Positions 63,501 to 64,000 of a stretch of DNA of 64,000 nt are shown here, piece by piece. Position numbers and translations under genes: made by a program. Position 1 is the stretch's first letter. The number at the start of each line of letters is the position of its first letter. This DNA comes from Heterobilharzia americana (lineage: Eukaryota; Platyhelminthes; Trematoda; Strigeidida; Schistosomatidae): contig OX104134.1 of NCBI GenBank assembly GCA_944470555.2, positions 68,504,678 through 68,568,677 of the forward strand, in the 5' to 3' direction. The notes below the pieces were generated by a model. It worked only from the letters and a program-made list of their open reading frames with translations, was not told the DNA's origin and did not search any database.

Positions 63501-63994
63501 ATAAATCAATTTGTCCGTTATTTCAACTAGAAACAGTTTAGGCTTCTCAAAACTTTTATTCTTTTCATTTAGTGAGTAATTGATGCACTAAATGACCAAG
63601 ATATTTAATATGAATTCAGTTTTGCTTGTGTGCAGCACTTAAGTGATAAAAGTTCTAAAGTTTTCTTGCATTGGAGTTTGCTAGTAAACAGATAATTTCT
63701 GTTAAAATCACTTTTAAATTACTGATAATTACATCTGTTAATTTTGTATTGTATACTTTTTGTTAAACAGCTTATAACACACGATTTTCGACAAATGAGA
63801 AAAAGAAGTATCAACAAAAACTGCATGATTACATGGATGCGTGTTTACTTATCCCATGGTTGACTAAATCTATGCCAATACAGTTTCATCCAGCATCGAA
63901 ACGCTCAATAGAATTCAATAAAAAACTAGATAACTTTCTAAGCTTTGAAAGACATAAAGATCTACCTGAAACATGGATCAAATGGGATAACTAA
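2721..63994 (+). CDS. AK9: adenylate kinase 9 (AK9) orthologue, partial, 11 visible exons
   Basis: This is a multi-domain nucleoside mono/diphosphate kinase that transfers phosphate between ATP and NMPs; in other animals AK9 is linked to cilia and cytosolic nucleotide balance. Eleven plus-strand exons with GT..AG borders read in the order of the AK9 family: acidic linker, CPV/YHS-like segment, third P-loop (GPTGTGKS), LDGFP motif, basic and acidic helical linker, a second CPV/YHS-like segment, fourth P-loop, GD..R and GYxxxxYP motifs, and the C-terminal tail with a stop. Phases agree at every visible junction once four one-base losses are allowed for. The 54285/63771 junction does not agree, because exons are missing there. 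The N-terminal two kinase modules lie upstream of the window. The identification rests on remembered family architecture and motif order, not on a search. The chance of another multi-module adenylate kinase is small. Confidence 0.85.
2914..5758 (+). other. AK9 intron with twin-primed SINE insertion
   Basis: GTAAGT at 2914 and TTTTATACAG before 5759 bound the intron. It contains an inverted plus tandem SINE unit at 4908-5534. Open frames at 4189-4810 have no recognisable protein signal and overlap on both strands. Nothing else was recognised. Confidence 0.7.
4908..5534. mobile_element. compound tRNA-type SINE insertion with inverted 5' part
   Basis: A minus-strand SINE body (about 4908-5115) is followed by a plus-strand SINE 3' tail (about 5127-5163), then a second plus-strand SINE (about 5164-5534). 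The minus body carries box-A-like TGGCTCAATGGTAACGCG and box-B-like GGGTTCGATCTC, read on the minus strand. The inverted body stops at the same element position (AACAACTTGA) where the direct tail begins, which is the signature of twin priming. A 12-bp direct repeat AATAGTTATCTC flanks the whole unit (4896-4907 and 5535-5546). The plus copy has lost box B. Confidence 0.75.
5759..5974 (+). CDS. AK9: AK9 exon: CPV/YHS-like segment before third P-loop
   Basis: The exon is 72 codons long, starts and ends in phase 0, and is bounded by TTATACAG and GTAAGT. It reads from EPDPSRNLQKKLGL through FCPVTLHDYEVLRAGDPEIV and YQNLVYYFANEEARSKFI to NPEAILNTFRGPLK. The pattern CPVxL, GDPE, YxxxxYYFxxEEAxxKF and NPE is the repeated YHS/TRASH-like module found next to P-loops in AK9. 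The final GPLK joins directly to PPPRILIIGPTGTGKS of the next exon. No damage was seen in this exon. Confidence 0.9.
6296..6569 (-). mobile_element. Sm-alpha-type SINE with hammerhead
   Basis: Read on the minus strand, the segment has a box-A-like GTGGCTTAGTGGATAACG near 6560, a hammerhead core near 6459-6465, and a 3' part resembling the 3' part of the copy at 45545-45800 (TCTGTTGGCAGATGGG and its complement). The open frames across it are by-products of the repeat. Confidence 0.65.
6430..6475 (-). ncRNA. hammerhead ribozyme, Sm-alpha type
   Basis: On the minus strand CTGACGA is followed by stem II GTCC..GGAT (one G-U pair) and then GAAAC, the conserved catalytic core of a type I hammerhead. 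Stem I next to the core is only partly paired, so activity is uncertain. Confidence 0.6.
9233..10190 (-). pseudogene. LINE A reverse transcriptase remnants
   Basis: The minus strand at 9707-10075 reads 122 aa with the RT landmarks DWKEGYLVKLPNKGDLSLCK and WRGIMLL, then GFRKYESCVDKIA before a stop. Downstream RT blocks (FIDFEKA-like, FADD-like) survive only as short frames. The same 122-aa segment occurs unchanged in LINE B at 20011-20379. Long open frames on the plus strand here (for example 9848-10189) are shadows. Confidence 0.75.
10214..11700 (-). pseudogene. LINE A endonuclease and linker remnants
   Basis: Minus-strand fragments correspond to the APE-type endonuclease and the linker before the RT. 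The piece at 10214-10639 (141 aa) ends in KRCANHFKNY and a stop. The homologous open reading in LINE D continues as KRWADHFKKLLNRPPP, so the stop comes from a one-base loss. LINE B has the same truncation at the same codon. Pieces at 10736-11020 and 11159-11362 are endonuclease fragments separated by frame changes. No intact protein can be made from this copy. Confidence 0.75.
12415..12614 (+). CDS. AK9: AK9 exon: third P-loop and NMP-binding start
   Basis: The exon reads PPPRILIIGPTGTGKSLHSR and continues QIALNLNLVHINFQGLLQEV. GPTGTGKS is a complete Walker A motif (GxxGxGKS), placed after a hydrophobic beta strand as in adenylate kinases. It begins in phase 0 and ends CCTCC|GTAAGA in phase 2, completed by the first G of the next exon to give proline. 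The segment after the P-loop corresponds to the start of the NMP-binding part. No disabling change was seen. Confidence 0.92.
12615..14538 (+). other. AK9 intron, no recognisable content
   Basis: Bounded by GTAAGA and ACTTAAAAG. No repeat, open frame or RNA gene was recognised in these 1.9 kb. Confidence 0.6.
14539..14992 (+). CDS. AK9: AK9 exon: third kinase module core (LDGFP)
   Basis: The acceptor is TTAAAAG and one base completes the split proline codon, then 151 codons run to AAG|GTTTGT in phase 0. An acidic insertion (EEPVGEGGEDQEKLDNAETE onward) is followed by TPIPNETLEWLL, corresponding to the NMP-lid helix, and by EPYRSTGFILDGFPQSIEDL. LDGFP is the conserved nucleoside-kinase motif holding the catalytic-site aspartate. 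The usual arginine after DGFP, which contacts AMP in bacterial enzymes, is glutamine here. The exon ends in a lysine-rich helix (WRKRMAKKNENAAKLKEWKA), matching the short or missing lid of the AK9 third module. The frame is open further upstream, but the acceptor and phase place the start at 14539. Confidence 0.92.
16408..16671 (+). other. unexplained exon-like open segment
   Basis: An AG acceptor (TTCATAG) precedes an open reading MTLDELSFTISHCNSVTINI, continuing IPGITSYEHFTMQD and on to KPLRPNLR, ending at CTAAG|GTACGT. It enters and leaves in phase 2, so it cannot be spliced between the AK9 exons at 14992 and 17998, which are both phase 0, without breaking them. Composition is protein-like and unlike the flanking intron. 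I do not recognise the protein. It could be an exon of a nested or displaced gene, or chance. Confidence 0.3.
17759..17949 (+). other. second unexplained exon-like open segment
   Basis: The reading ANESQIVPNEKKPTKLTVGK followed by VLTDVVWYRRGAIHTCTTFS looks protein-coding. A possible acceptor AAGTAAG|T gives phase 2, matching the end phase of the segment at 16408-16671, but it lacks a pyrimidine tract. A possible donor is AAT|GTATTT. The open frame continues into the next AK9 exon out of frame. I do not recognise a family; the borders are uncertain. Confidence 0.28.
17998..18066 (+). CDS. AK9: AK9 exon: basic helix after third module
   Basis: A 23-codon exon, phase 0 at both ends, bounded by TTCTATCTAG and GTAAGT. 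It reads KLAMDKRRMEILRQLQEKRE then NTK. It matches the charged helix that follows the third kinase module of AK9 (a KRR..L..ERDKKRRE type pattern). It is too short to stand alone and is called from phase and order. Confidence 0.85.
18067..18688 (+). other. AK9 intron, no recognisable content
   Basis: A short intron bounded by GTAAGT and TTTTTGTAG. Open frames at 18209-18658 have no recognisable protein signal. Confidence 0.6.
18689..18781 (+). CDS. AK9: AK9 exon: acidic linker
   Basis: A 31-codon exon, phase 0 at both ends, acceptor TTTTTGTAG and donor GCT|GTTAGT. It reads LKPSFEDADGEEDEELDDEV and DIDEMLAEEFA. The Asp/Glu-rich stretch with an ILEDEF-like ending matches the acidic linker between the third and fourth AK9 modules. 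It continues in phase into the acidic start of the next exon. Confidence 0.85.
19556..21713 (+). mobile_element. LINE copy B, 5' truncated, inactive
   Basis: The copy begins abruptly within the linker region (GAAGCAGAAGATGAACC) and runs to the 3' end GTTCCACAAGGCACCGAAGG followed by AATAATAAT. It shares long near-identical stretches with LINE A: 122 aa at 20011-20379, and 94 aa of an antisense frame at 20569-20853. It carries the same one-base loss after CANHFKNY and the same internal expansions (CCA tract at 19875-19900, GGCT repeats near 20310, TGCAC/TGCAT tract near 21140-21180). No intact ORF. No clear target-site duplication was found. Confidence 0.85.
22065..22432 (+). mobile_element. 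tRNA-type SINE
   Basis: The 5' part (GTGCTCATTGGTGACTAGC) and 3' part (GGTTCTCCAACTGATGT, then AATCCCCACAAACCTC) match the SINE at 5164-5534. A box-B-like GGGTTCGATCC lies at 22265-22275. The box A region is degraded. Confidence 0.65.
22608..22702. repeat. imperfect palindrome derived from PLE termini
   Basis: The left arm CTTGGTTGTATTGTGTTCCG runs to TTTAGTC; the right arm is its approximate reverse complement, ending CCAACCAAG, with a 15-base centre. The left arm also matches the terminal sequence of the PLE copies at 56125 and 57760. It looks like two PLE ends joined head to head with the hammerhead core lost. Confidence 0.55.
22736..22930 (-). mobile_element. decayed tRNA-type SINE
   Basis: Read on the minus strand it ends in GGTTCTCCAACTGAT, the 3' hallmark of the SINE at 22065-22432, preceded by a degraded ACAGCTGTCCAGT block and promoter region. 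Confidence 0.55.
22975..23110 (+). mobile_element. SINE 3' fragment
   Basis: TCAACTGTTCCTCAACTGAT followed by AAATCCCCATTAACCCC is a diverged SINE 3' end, inverted relative to the neighbour at 22736-22930. Confidence 0.45.
23219..23421 (+). CDS. AK9: AK9 exon: linker to fourth module (frameshifted)
   Basis: Acceptor TTCTTAAAAG, starting in phase 0: EDEDEIDAEEEETEADAIER, then ITEEITETFTEASDIYAEIS and EQIEECL. This frame then meets TAG at 23377-23379. The family sequence instead continues in another frame from 23359 as IPKYEIDSGGRITWARYRIV, ending AAA|GTGGGT in phase 0, which joins the next exon correctly. AK9 orthologues have a DELxxxLIP..SI.G block here, so one A is missing near 23359. No in-frame stop occurs elsewhere in the exon. 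Confidence 0.85.
23422..24676 (+). other. AK9 intron, no recognisable content
   Basis: Bounded by GTGGGT and TACATTTAG. No repeat or gene was recognised in these 1.25 kb. Confidence 0.6.
24677..25101 (+). CDS. AK9: AK9 exon: CPV/YHS-like segment and fourth P-loop (frameshifted)
   Basis: The exon reads RLHSLMENRDSIFERVYPVT from the acceptor in phase 0. A CPV segment follows (FGRWCPVTLYFQDAW), then AAIYKQHIYWFVNANARTIF, MKNPLKF and the P-loop strand IPLRLNVLGAPK. After GAPK the frame drifts and meets TAG at 25100-25102. Adding one A to each of two A-runs (25084-25087 and 25093-25095) gives a canonical GxPK(T/S)GKTT Walker A and brings A|GTAAGT into phase 1, the phase of the next exon. As written, the donor could alternatively be CTG|GTAAAC in phase 0, which does not match the next exon. 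Confidence 0.88.
26062..26135. repeat. (AT)n microsatellite
   Basis: About 37 uninterrupted dinucleotides. The tyrosine/isoleucine-rich open frame across it on the minus strand is an artefact. Confidence 0.95.
29299..30126 (+). pseudogene. LINE D APE-type endonuclease
   Basis: A 275-aa open frame. VNVGTWNVRTM, LGICESRWNG (catalytic Glu) and GDMNAKLGG (Asp-x-Asn) are exonuclease/endonuclease/phosphatase-fold landmarks. The SPD motif near the end is followed by a frame change, so the final block (QIDFI) lies in another frame. The natural start may be internal, near MTPVGESLRE at 29421. It would nick DNA for target-primed reverse transcription if intact. Confidence 0.85.
30400..32100 (+). pseudogene. 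LINE D linker and reverse transcriptase
   Basis: Overlapping frames at 30410-30778, 30627-31367, 31219-31524 and 31531-32124 together span the linker and RT. Visible blocks: GKAAGPDGIPPEAL, GYLVKLPKKGDL, WRGITLLSTPSKILSRII, FIDFEKAFDSVDQEVIWKLL, GVKQGCLLSPMIF and DLDFADDLCLMS (catalytic DD). The protein is interrupted by frame changes near 30710 and 31257 and by a stop at 31522. The 3' domain is missing past GSETWRV. Confidence 0.85.
32388..33191 (-). pseudogene. LINE E linker and 5' part of reverse transcriptase
   Basis: A 267-aa open frame from MEEQWKSLKEMW through KCGKAAGPDGIPPEAV and GYLVKLPKKGDLSLCK to SKY/AKYHAA. RT continues in broken frames to about 32101 (DFEKAFDSV-like block near 32190-32230) and then ends. 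The catalytic FADD block is absent. Confidence 0.8.
33461..34293 (-). pseudogene. LINE E endonuclease
   Basis: The 211-aa frame (34293-33658) and the next frame (33661-33461) give the same APE motifs as LINE D: GTWNVRTM, ICESRW and NAKLGGDN. A frame change at MG/VVT near 33660 splits the GDMNAKLG block and is not present in LINE D. Confidence 0.82.
35310..35450 (+). mobile_element. SINE 3' fragment
   Basis: CAGTGGTTCTCCAACTGATG followed by AATCTCCACAAACCTT is the 3' end of the tRNA-type SINE. The promoter end is missing. Confidence 0.55.
37600..38140 (+). pseudogene. gag-like remnant of an LTR retrotransposon
   Basis: A GC-richer island reading VFLRDFEPVAELVRVWDPGA, then LGTLLRGRVKVTYDGLERID, FDSPANMELAMQQFRSKKLG and, after a frame change near 37995, LDEDSQGQLLATKFTGRVPN and QQLRLVNAAQL. 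The RxxKLGxDEDLLALTxKL and QGQLLATKF.xGVP.xIxxQLR pattern resembles Gypsy-type gag proteins. No protease, RT or LTR was found next to it. Class is inferred from pattern only. Confidence 0.5.
42980..43140 (+). mobile_element. decayed hammerhead SINE
   Basis: CTGACGA at 43068-43074, then a degraded stem II (ATCCTAAACAGGAA) and GAAACGCACCTCCTGGATCA, followed by a CTGCTAGCCACTATTC block shared with 301-350. Forms an inverted pair with 43270-43410. Confidence 0.5.
43270..43410 (-). mobile_element. decayed hammerhead SINE
   Basis: On the minus strand a box-A-like region (GTTATCCATTAG complement near 43395) leads to CTGACGAGTCTG near 43310. Stem II is lost. Confidence 0.4.
45375..45530 (-). mobile_element. 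Sm-alpha-type SINE, inverted partner 1
   Basis: The minus strand shares the run AACGCCAGGG..CCAAGCCAC (as complement) and the hammerhead core with the plus copy at 45545-45800, forming an inverted pair about 20 bases apart. Confidence 0.7.
45381..45421 (-). ncRNA. hammerhead ribozyme, stem II degraded
   Basis: On the minus strand ATCCAG-CTGACGA-GTCC leads to GAAACGCGCATT. The 3' strand of stem II should be GGAC but is not, so it is probably inactive. Confidence 0.5.
45545..45800 (+). mobile_element. Sm-alpha-type SINE, best copy
   Basis: Box-A-like TGGCTTAGTAGATAACACC near 45550, a central block with ACTGAGTTTGAGCTTCAGTG, then an almost complete hammerhead and a 3' part with CATCTGCCAACAGAGGTCGA. 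This is the reference copy for the other hammerhead SINEs here. Confidence 0.75.
45640..45684 (+). ncRNA. type I hammerhead ribozyme, Sm-alpha class
   Basis: Stem I ATCCAG (45640-45645) pairs with CTGGAT (45679-45684). Core CTGACGA is at 45646-45652. Stem II GTCC (45653-45656) pairs with GGAC (45663-45666). GAAA follows at 45667-45670. Stem III is very short (AGGC/GCAT, one mismatch) and cleavage is expected after C45678 (ATC rather than the usual GTC). All core residues are present; the mismatch and triplet may slow it. Confidence 0.8.
47068..47275 (+). CDS. AK9: AK9 exon: fourth module NMP-binding part
   Basis: Acceptor TTTATTTTAG. Two bases complete a split codon, then VRRLAKEYNIPVVNPGDCIR, WILKDPSHMYTSLANRIREQ and FNRGEAISDELTAEAIQTLL follow, ending TTTACACGTGG|GTAAG in phase 2. 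GDxxR and G..(I/V)xDEL are the NMP-binding motifs of adenylate kinases. It needs a phase 1 partner, which the exon at 24677-25101 supplies only when its two lost bases are restored. The open frame extends upstream into the intron, but that part (MQLILIFIL) is polypyrimidine-tract translation. Confidence 0.9.
49095..49210 (-). mobile_element. SINE fragment
   Basis: The minus strand carries the GAACTATTGAAAACC..GCACTGCACAGCTG complement block of the tRNA-type SINE 3' half. The promoter is missing. Confidence 0.5.
49370..49650. repeat. inverted Sm-alpha 3' ends
   Basis: GAATATTCAAGCAATATCGA near 49394 is the approximate reverse complement of TCGATATTGCCCGAATATTC near 49616. Each matches the 3' part of hammerhead SINEs. 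No ribozyme core remains. Confidence 0.45.
49690..50660 (+). mobile_element. Penelope-like element copy a, 3' half
   Basis: The plus strand reads TGSPLNSLFTDIFLAKLENK, then YCQCMEDTFSV (the RT YxDD block degraded to CMEDTF) and ITRENGYPEK. After a stop, VNCSCETVYIG and SVYENINRFGFQKNELKL follow, fragments of the GIY-YIG endonuclease. Several stops; inactive. Confidence 0.7.
51479..51532. repeat. (AT)n microsatellite
   Basis: About 27 uninterrupted dinucleotides just outside the 3' end of PLE copy b. Confidence 0.95.
51650..54040 (-). mobile_element. Penelope-like element copy b, long, inactive
   Basis: The minus strand reads, in order: an N-terminal region (54037-53762 and 53526-53308); LPDESKFSKEAFHRDAVEQT and PQLYSLPNVYKKDFPLPPIV with SSPYHGIANG (53286-52933); an RT core with LYRKYMDDTFIICEEDSNLE (52705-52481); and a GIY-YIG region with fragments such as PNTIMHGCLKDSVKPSTARF (51916-51734). 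Frames are broken by stops at each join. RT plus GIY-YIG in this order defines Penelope-like elements. It lies tail to tail with copy a. Confidence 0.8.
54175..54285 (+). CDS. AK9: AK9 exon: fourth module, GYxxxxYP motif
   Basis: Acceptor TTTACAACCTAG, then one base completes glycine, followed by YIIENYPLTKEQGELLFAFG and VRPNLVLNLAVTNEKQ, ending AA|GTGAGT in phase 2. This corresponds to the GYVIDGYPxT region of AK9 module four. The aspartate-glycine of the usual DGYP motif is replaced by Glu-Asn (IENYP). The next visible exon (63771) starts in phase 1 and lies far further on in the protein, so exons are missing after this one. Confidence 0.9.
54395..54620. mobile_element. rearranged hammerhead SINE remnants
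   Basis: GATGTCTCGATACCACCGGA and CACATGCCAACAGAGGTTGG match parts of the Sm-alpha-type SINE in mixed orientation, and CATCTTGGTGACTCG / CGAGTCACCAAGATG form an inverted repeat (54408 and 54539). The core is degraded. Confidence 0.45.
56169..56211 (-). ncRNA. candidate hammerhead ribozyme at PLE 3' end
   Basis: On the minus strand GTG-CTGATGA-U-GTCG-loop-CGAT-GAAA-GCTT-CAC. CTGATGA and GAAA are the hammerhead core. Stem I is GTG/CAC, stem II GTCG/CGAT with one unpaired U, and stem III is a tiny self-complementary AGCT. Penelope-like elements are known to carry minimal hammerheads of this kind. Confidence 0.65.
56189..56690 (-). pseudogene. PLE copy c GIY-YIG endonuclease domain
   Basis: INCNNCSQHYVGQSGRPLRL has the shortened GIY-YIG core (HYVGQSGRPL..R..EH) of Penelope-type nucleases. 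It runs on to NKYG/NYGDEFNFDNVEILDR and a C-terminal tail. Nearly the same protein is encoded by copy d. The rest of the polyprotein is absent, so it is an isolated remnant. Confidence 0.8.
57158..57770 (+). mobile_element. Penelope-like element copy d, GIY-YIG end
   Basis: The plus strand reads NSLQTLLCRTKDATNKEDKP, then CNNCSQHYIGQSGRPLRLRL with HEHQSAI, an almost identical GIY-YIG region to copy c, and ends in the same hammerhead-like motif and terminus. A small T-run insertion (near 57452-57460) separates it from copy c. Confidence 0.82.
57679..57728 (+). ncRNA. candidate hammerhead ribozyme at PLE 3' end
   Basis: Same arrangement as the minus-strand motif at 56169-56211: CTGATGA at 57685-57691, stem II GTCG/CGAT, GAAA at 57711-57714. 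The two motifs face outward from the copy c/d pair. Confidence 0.65.
58361..58494 (+). mobile_element. tRNA-type SINE 3' fragment
   Basis: GAGTCCCATACTAGGACAGA, CTCCCAGGTTTCGTTTGTTC and CTGCAACTCCCTCAAAATTT match the 3' half of the SINE at 5326-5534 closely. Confidence 0.65.
58572..60361 (+). mobile_element. LINE copy C, 5' truncated, with target-site duplication
   Basis: The copy runs from inside the RT region to the 3' end TTCCACTAGGATCCCTAGGG and a short TAA-rich tail. ATACATTAAC occurs at 58562-58571 and 60362-60371, a 10-bp target-site duplication. Damage and internal expansions match copies A and B (GGCT repeats near 58970, the TCAACTCAACTTAACTCAG tract near 59075, the TGCA/TTGCAT tract near 59793). 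A 60-70 aa RT piece (MKAAGPGGIPPETLKTDTEA) is the longest coherent frame. Confidence 0.85.
61480..61565 (+). mobile_element. remnant of a PLE 3' terminus
   Basis: GAAGTTAGCGCTGAAGATAT, GATGAAACGTTCATGAC and TCTCAGAGAACATCAAACC line up with the end of PLE copy d (GAAGTTAGTGCTGATGATGT ... CTCAGAGAACACAATACAACC). No coding part is left. Confidence 0.6.
61494..61540 (+). ncRNA. degenerate hammerhead with compensatory stem II
   Basis: CTGAAGA at 61498-61504 still fits CTGANGA. Stem II reads ATCA/TGAT where the other PLE copies have GTCG/CGAT, so pairing is kept by changes on both strands. GAAA follows, and stem III is ACGT, again self-complementary. Stem I is degraded. Confidence 0.5.
62963..63462. 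other. assembly gap of exactly 500 N
   Basis: A fixed-size N run, as used for scaffold joins of unknown length. The open frames reported across it are meaningless. AK9 exons are probably missing here. Confidence 0.98.
63463..63492 (+). mobile_element. SINE 3' tail next to gap
   Basis: GATAAATCCCCACAAACCTT matches the SINE 3' end seen at 22400-22425. A repeat at the contig edge fits the assembly break. Confidence 0.6.
63771..63994 (+). CDS. AK9: AK9 last exon: C-terminal tail and stop
   Basis: Acceptor TTTTGTTAAACAG. Two bases complete a split codon (phase 1), then 73 codons: YNTRFSTNEKKKYQQKLHDY, MDACLLIPWLTKSMPIQFHP, SKRSIEFNKKLDNFLSFERH and KDLPETWIKWDN, followed by TAA at 63992-63994. 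The KKYxxKLxxxMxxC.LI..L and F..KL..FLS pattern is the C-terminus of AK9, so this stop is the natural end. No in-frame damage was seen. The 3' UTR lies outside the window. Confidence 0.88.
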
Positions 63995-64000
63995 GAAGAC

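Larger units (their letters stand above)
54286..63770 (+). other. AK9 intronic region with missing exons and assembly gap
   Basis: No exon was recognised although about 300 residues of AK9 should lie here (lid and ATP end of module four, two more CPV/YHS-like segments). Contents: SINE-like block at 54395-54620, PLE pair (56125-57770), SINE fragment (58361-58494), LINE C (58572-60361), a PLE-end remnant (61480-61565) and the 500-N gap. Bases 54621-56120, 57771-58360, 60372-61480 and 61566-62962 show nothing recognisable. Confidence 0.65.

Noticed and set aside
62849..63509. Long open frames of about 180-215 codons on both strands
   Set aside because: They exist only because the 500 N are read as open codons.

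Overview
The window looks like part of a blood-fluke (schistosome-type) chromosome. It is AT-rich. Its small exons, with GT..AG borders, are separated by kilobase-scale introns full of retroelements. The repeat set fits schistosomes: Sm-alpha-type SINEs with hammerhead ribozymes, APE/RT LINEs of RTE/CFDP2 type, and Penelope-like elements (PLEs) with GIY-YIG endonucleases. The genus call is inference; no species marker was seen.

One host gene explains all the confident coding signal: the 3' two thirds of a plus-strand adenylate kinase 9 (AK9) orthologue. Eleven exons were found, at 2721-2913, 5759-5974, 12415-12614, 14539-14992, 17998-18066, 18689-18781, 23219-23421, 24677-25101, 47068-47275, 54175-54285 and 63771-63994. 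The stop codon is at 63992-63994. They encode an acidic linker, a CPV/YHS-like segment, the third kinase module (P-loop GPTGTGKS, LDGFP motif), a charged helical and acidic linker, a second CPV/YHS-like segment, the fourth kinase module and the C-terminal tail. The N-terminal half lies upstream of the window. About 300 residues between the exons at 54175 and 63771 are not visible. The splice phases of those two exons do not match, and a run of exactly 500 N (62963-63462) lies between them, so these exons were probably lost in the gap.

Three AK9 exons carry four apparent one-base losses: near 2814, near 23359, and two at 25084-25095 inside the fourth P-loop. Each is explained by one missing A. 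No other disabling change was seen in the exons found. This looks more like consensus error than pseudogene decay, but it must be tested.

The introns hold five LINE copies. Copies A (8361-11887, -), B (19556-21713, +) and C (58572-60361, +) are closely related and carry common damage. Copies D (29236-32100, +) and E (32101-34358, -) form an inverted dimer with both 5' ends outward, flanked by a 13-bp target-site duplication. Four PLE copies (49690-50660 +, 51650-54040 -, 56125-57157 -, 57158-57770 +) lie in two inverted pairs, and two of these copies end in candidate hammerhead ribozymes. tRNA-type SINEs, hammerhead SINEs, one gag-like LTR-element remnant and three long (AT)n tracts fill much of the rest. 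Inverted pairing of repeats recurs across the window, so AK9 pre-mRNA could form long duplexes.

No tRNA, rRNA, CRISPR or bacterial-type feature was seen. Two open, exon-like segments at about 16408-16671 and 17759-17949 remain unexplained.
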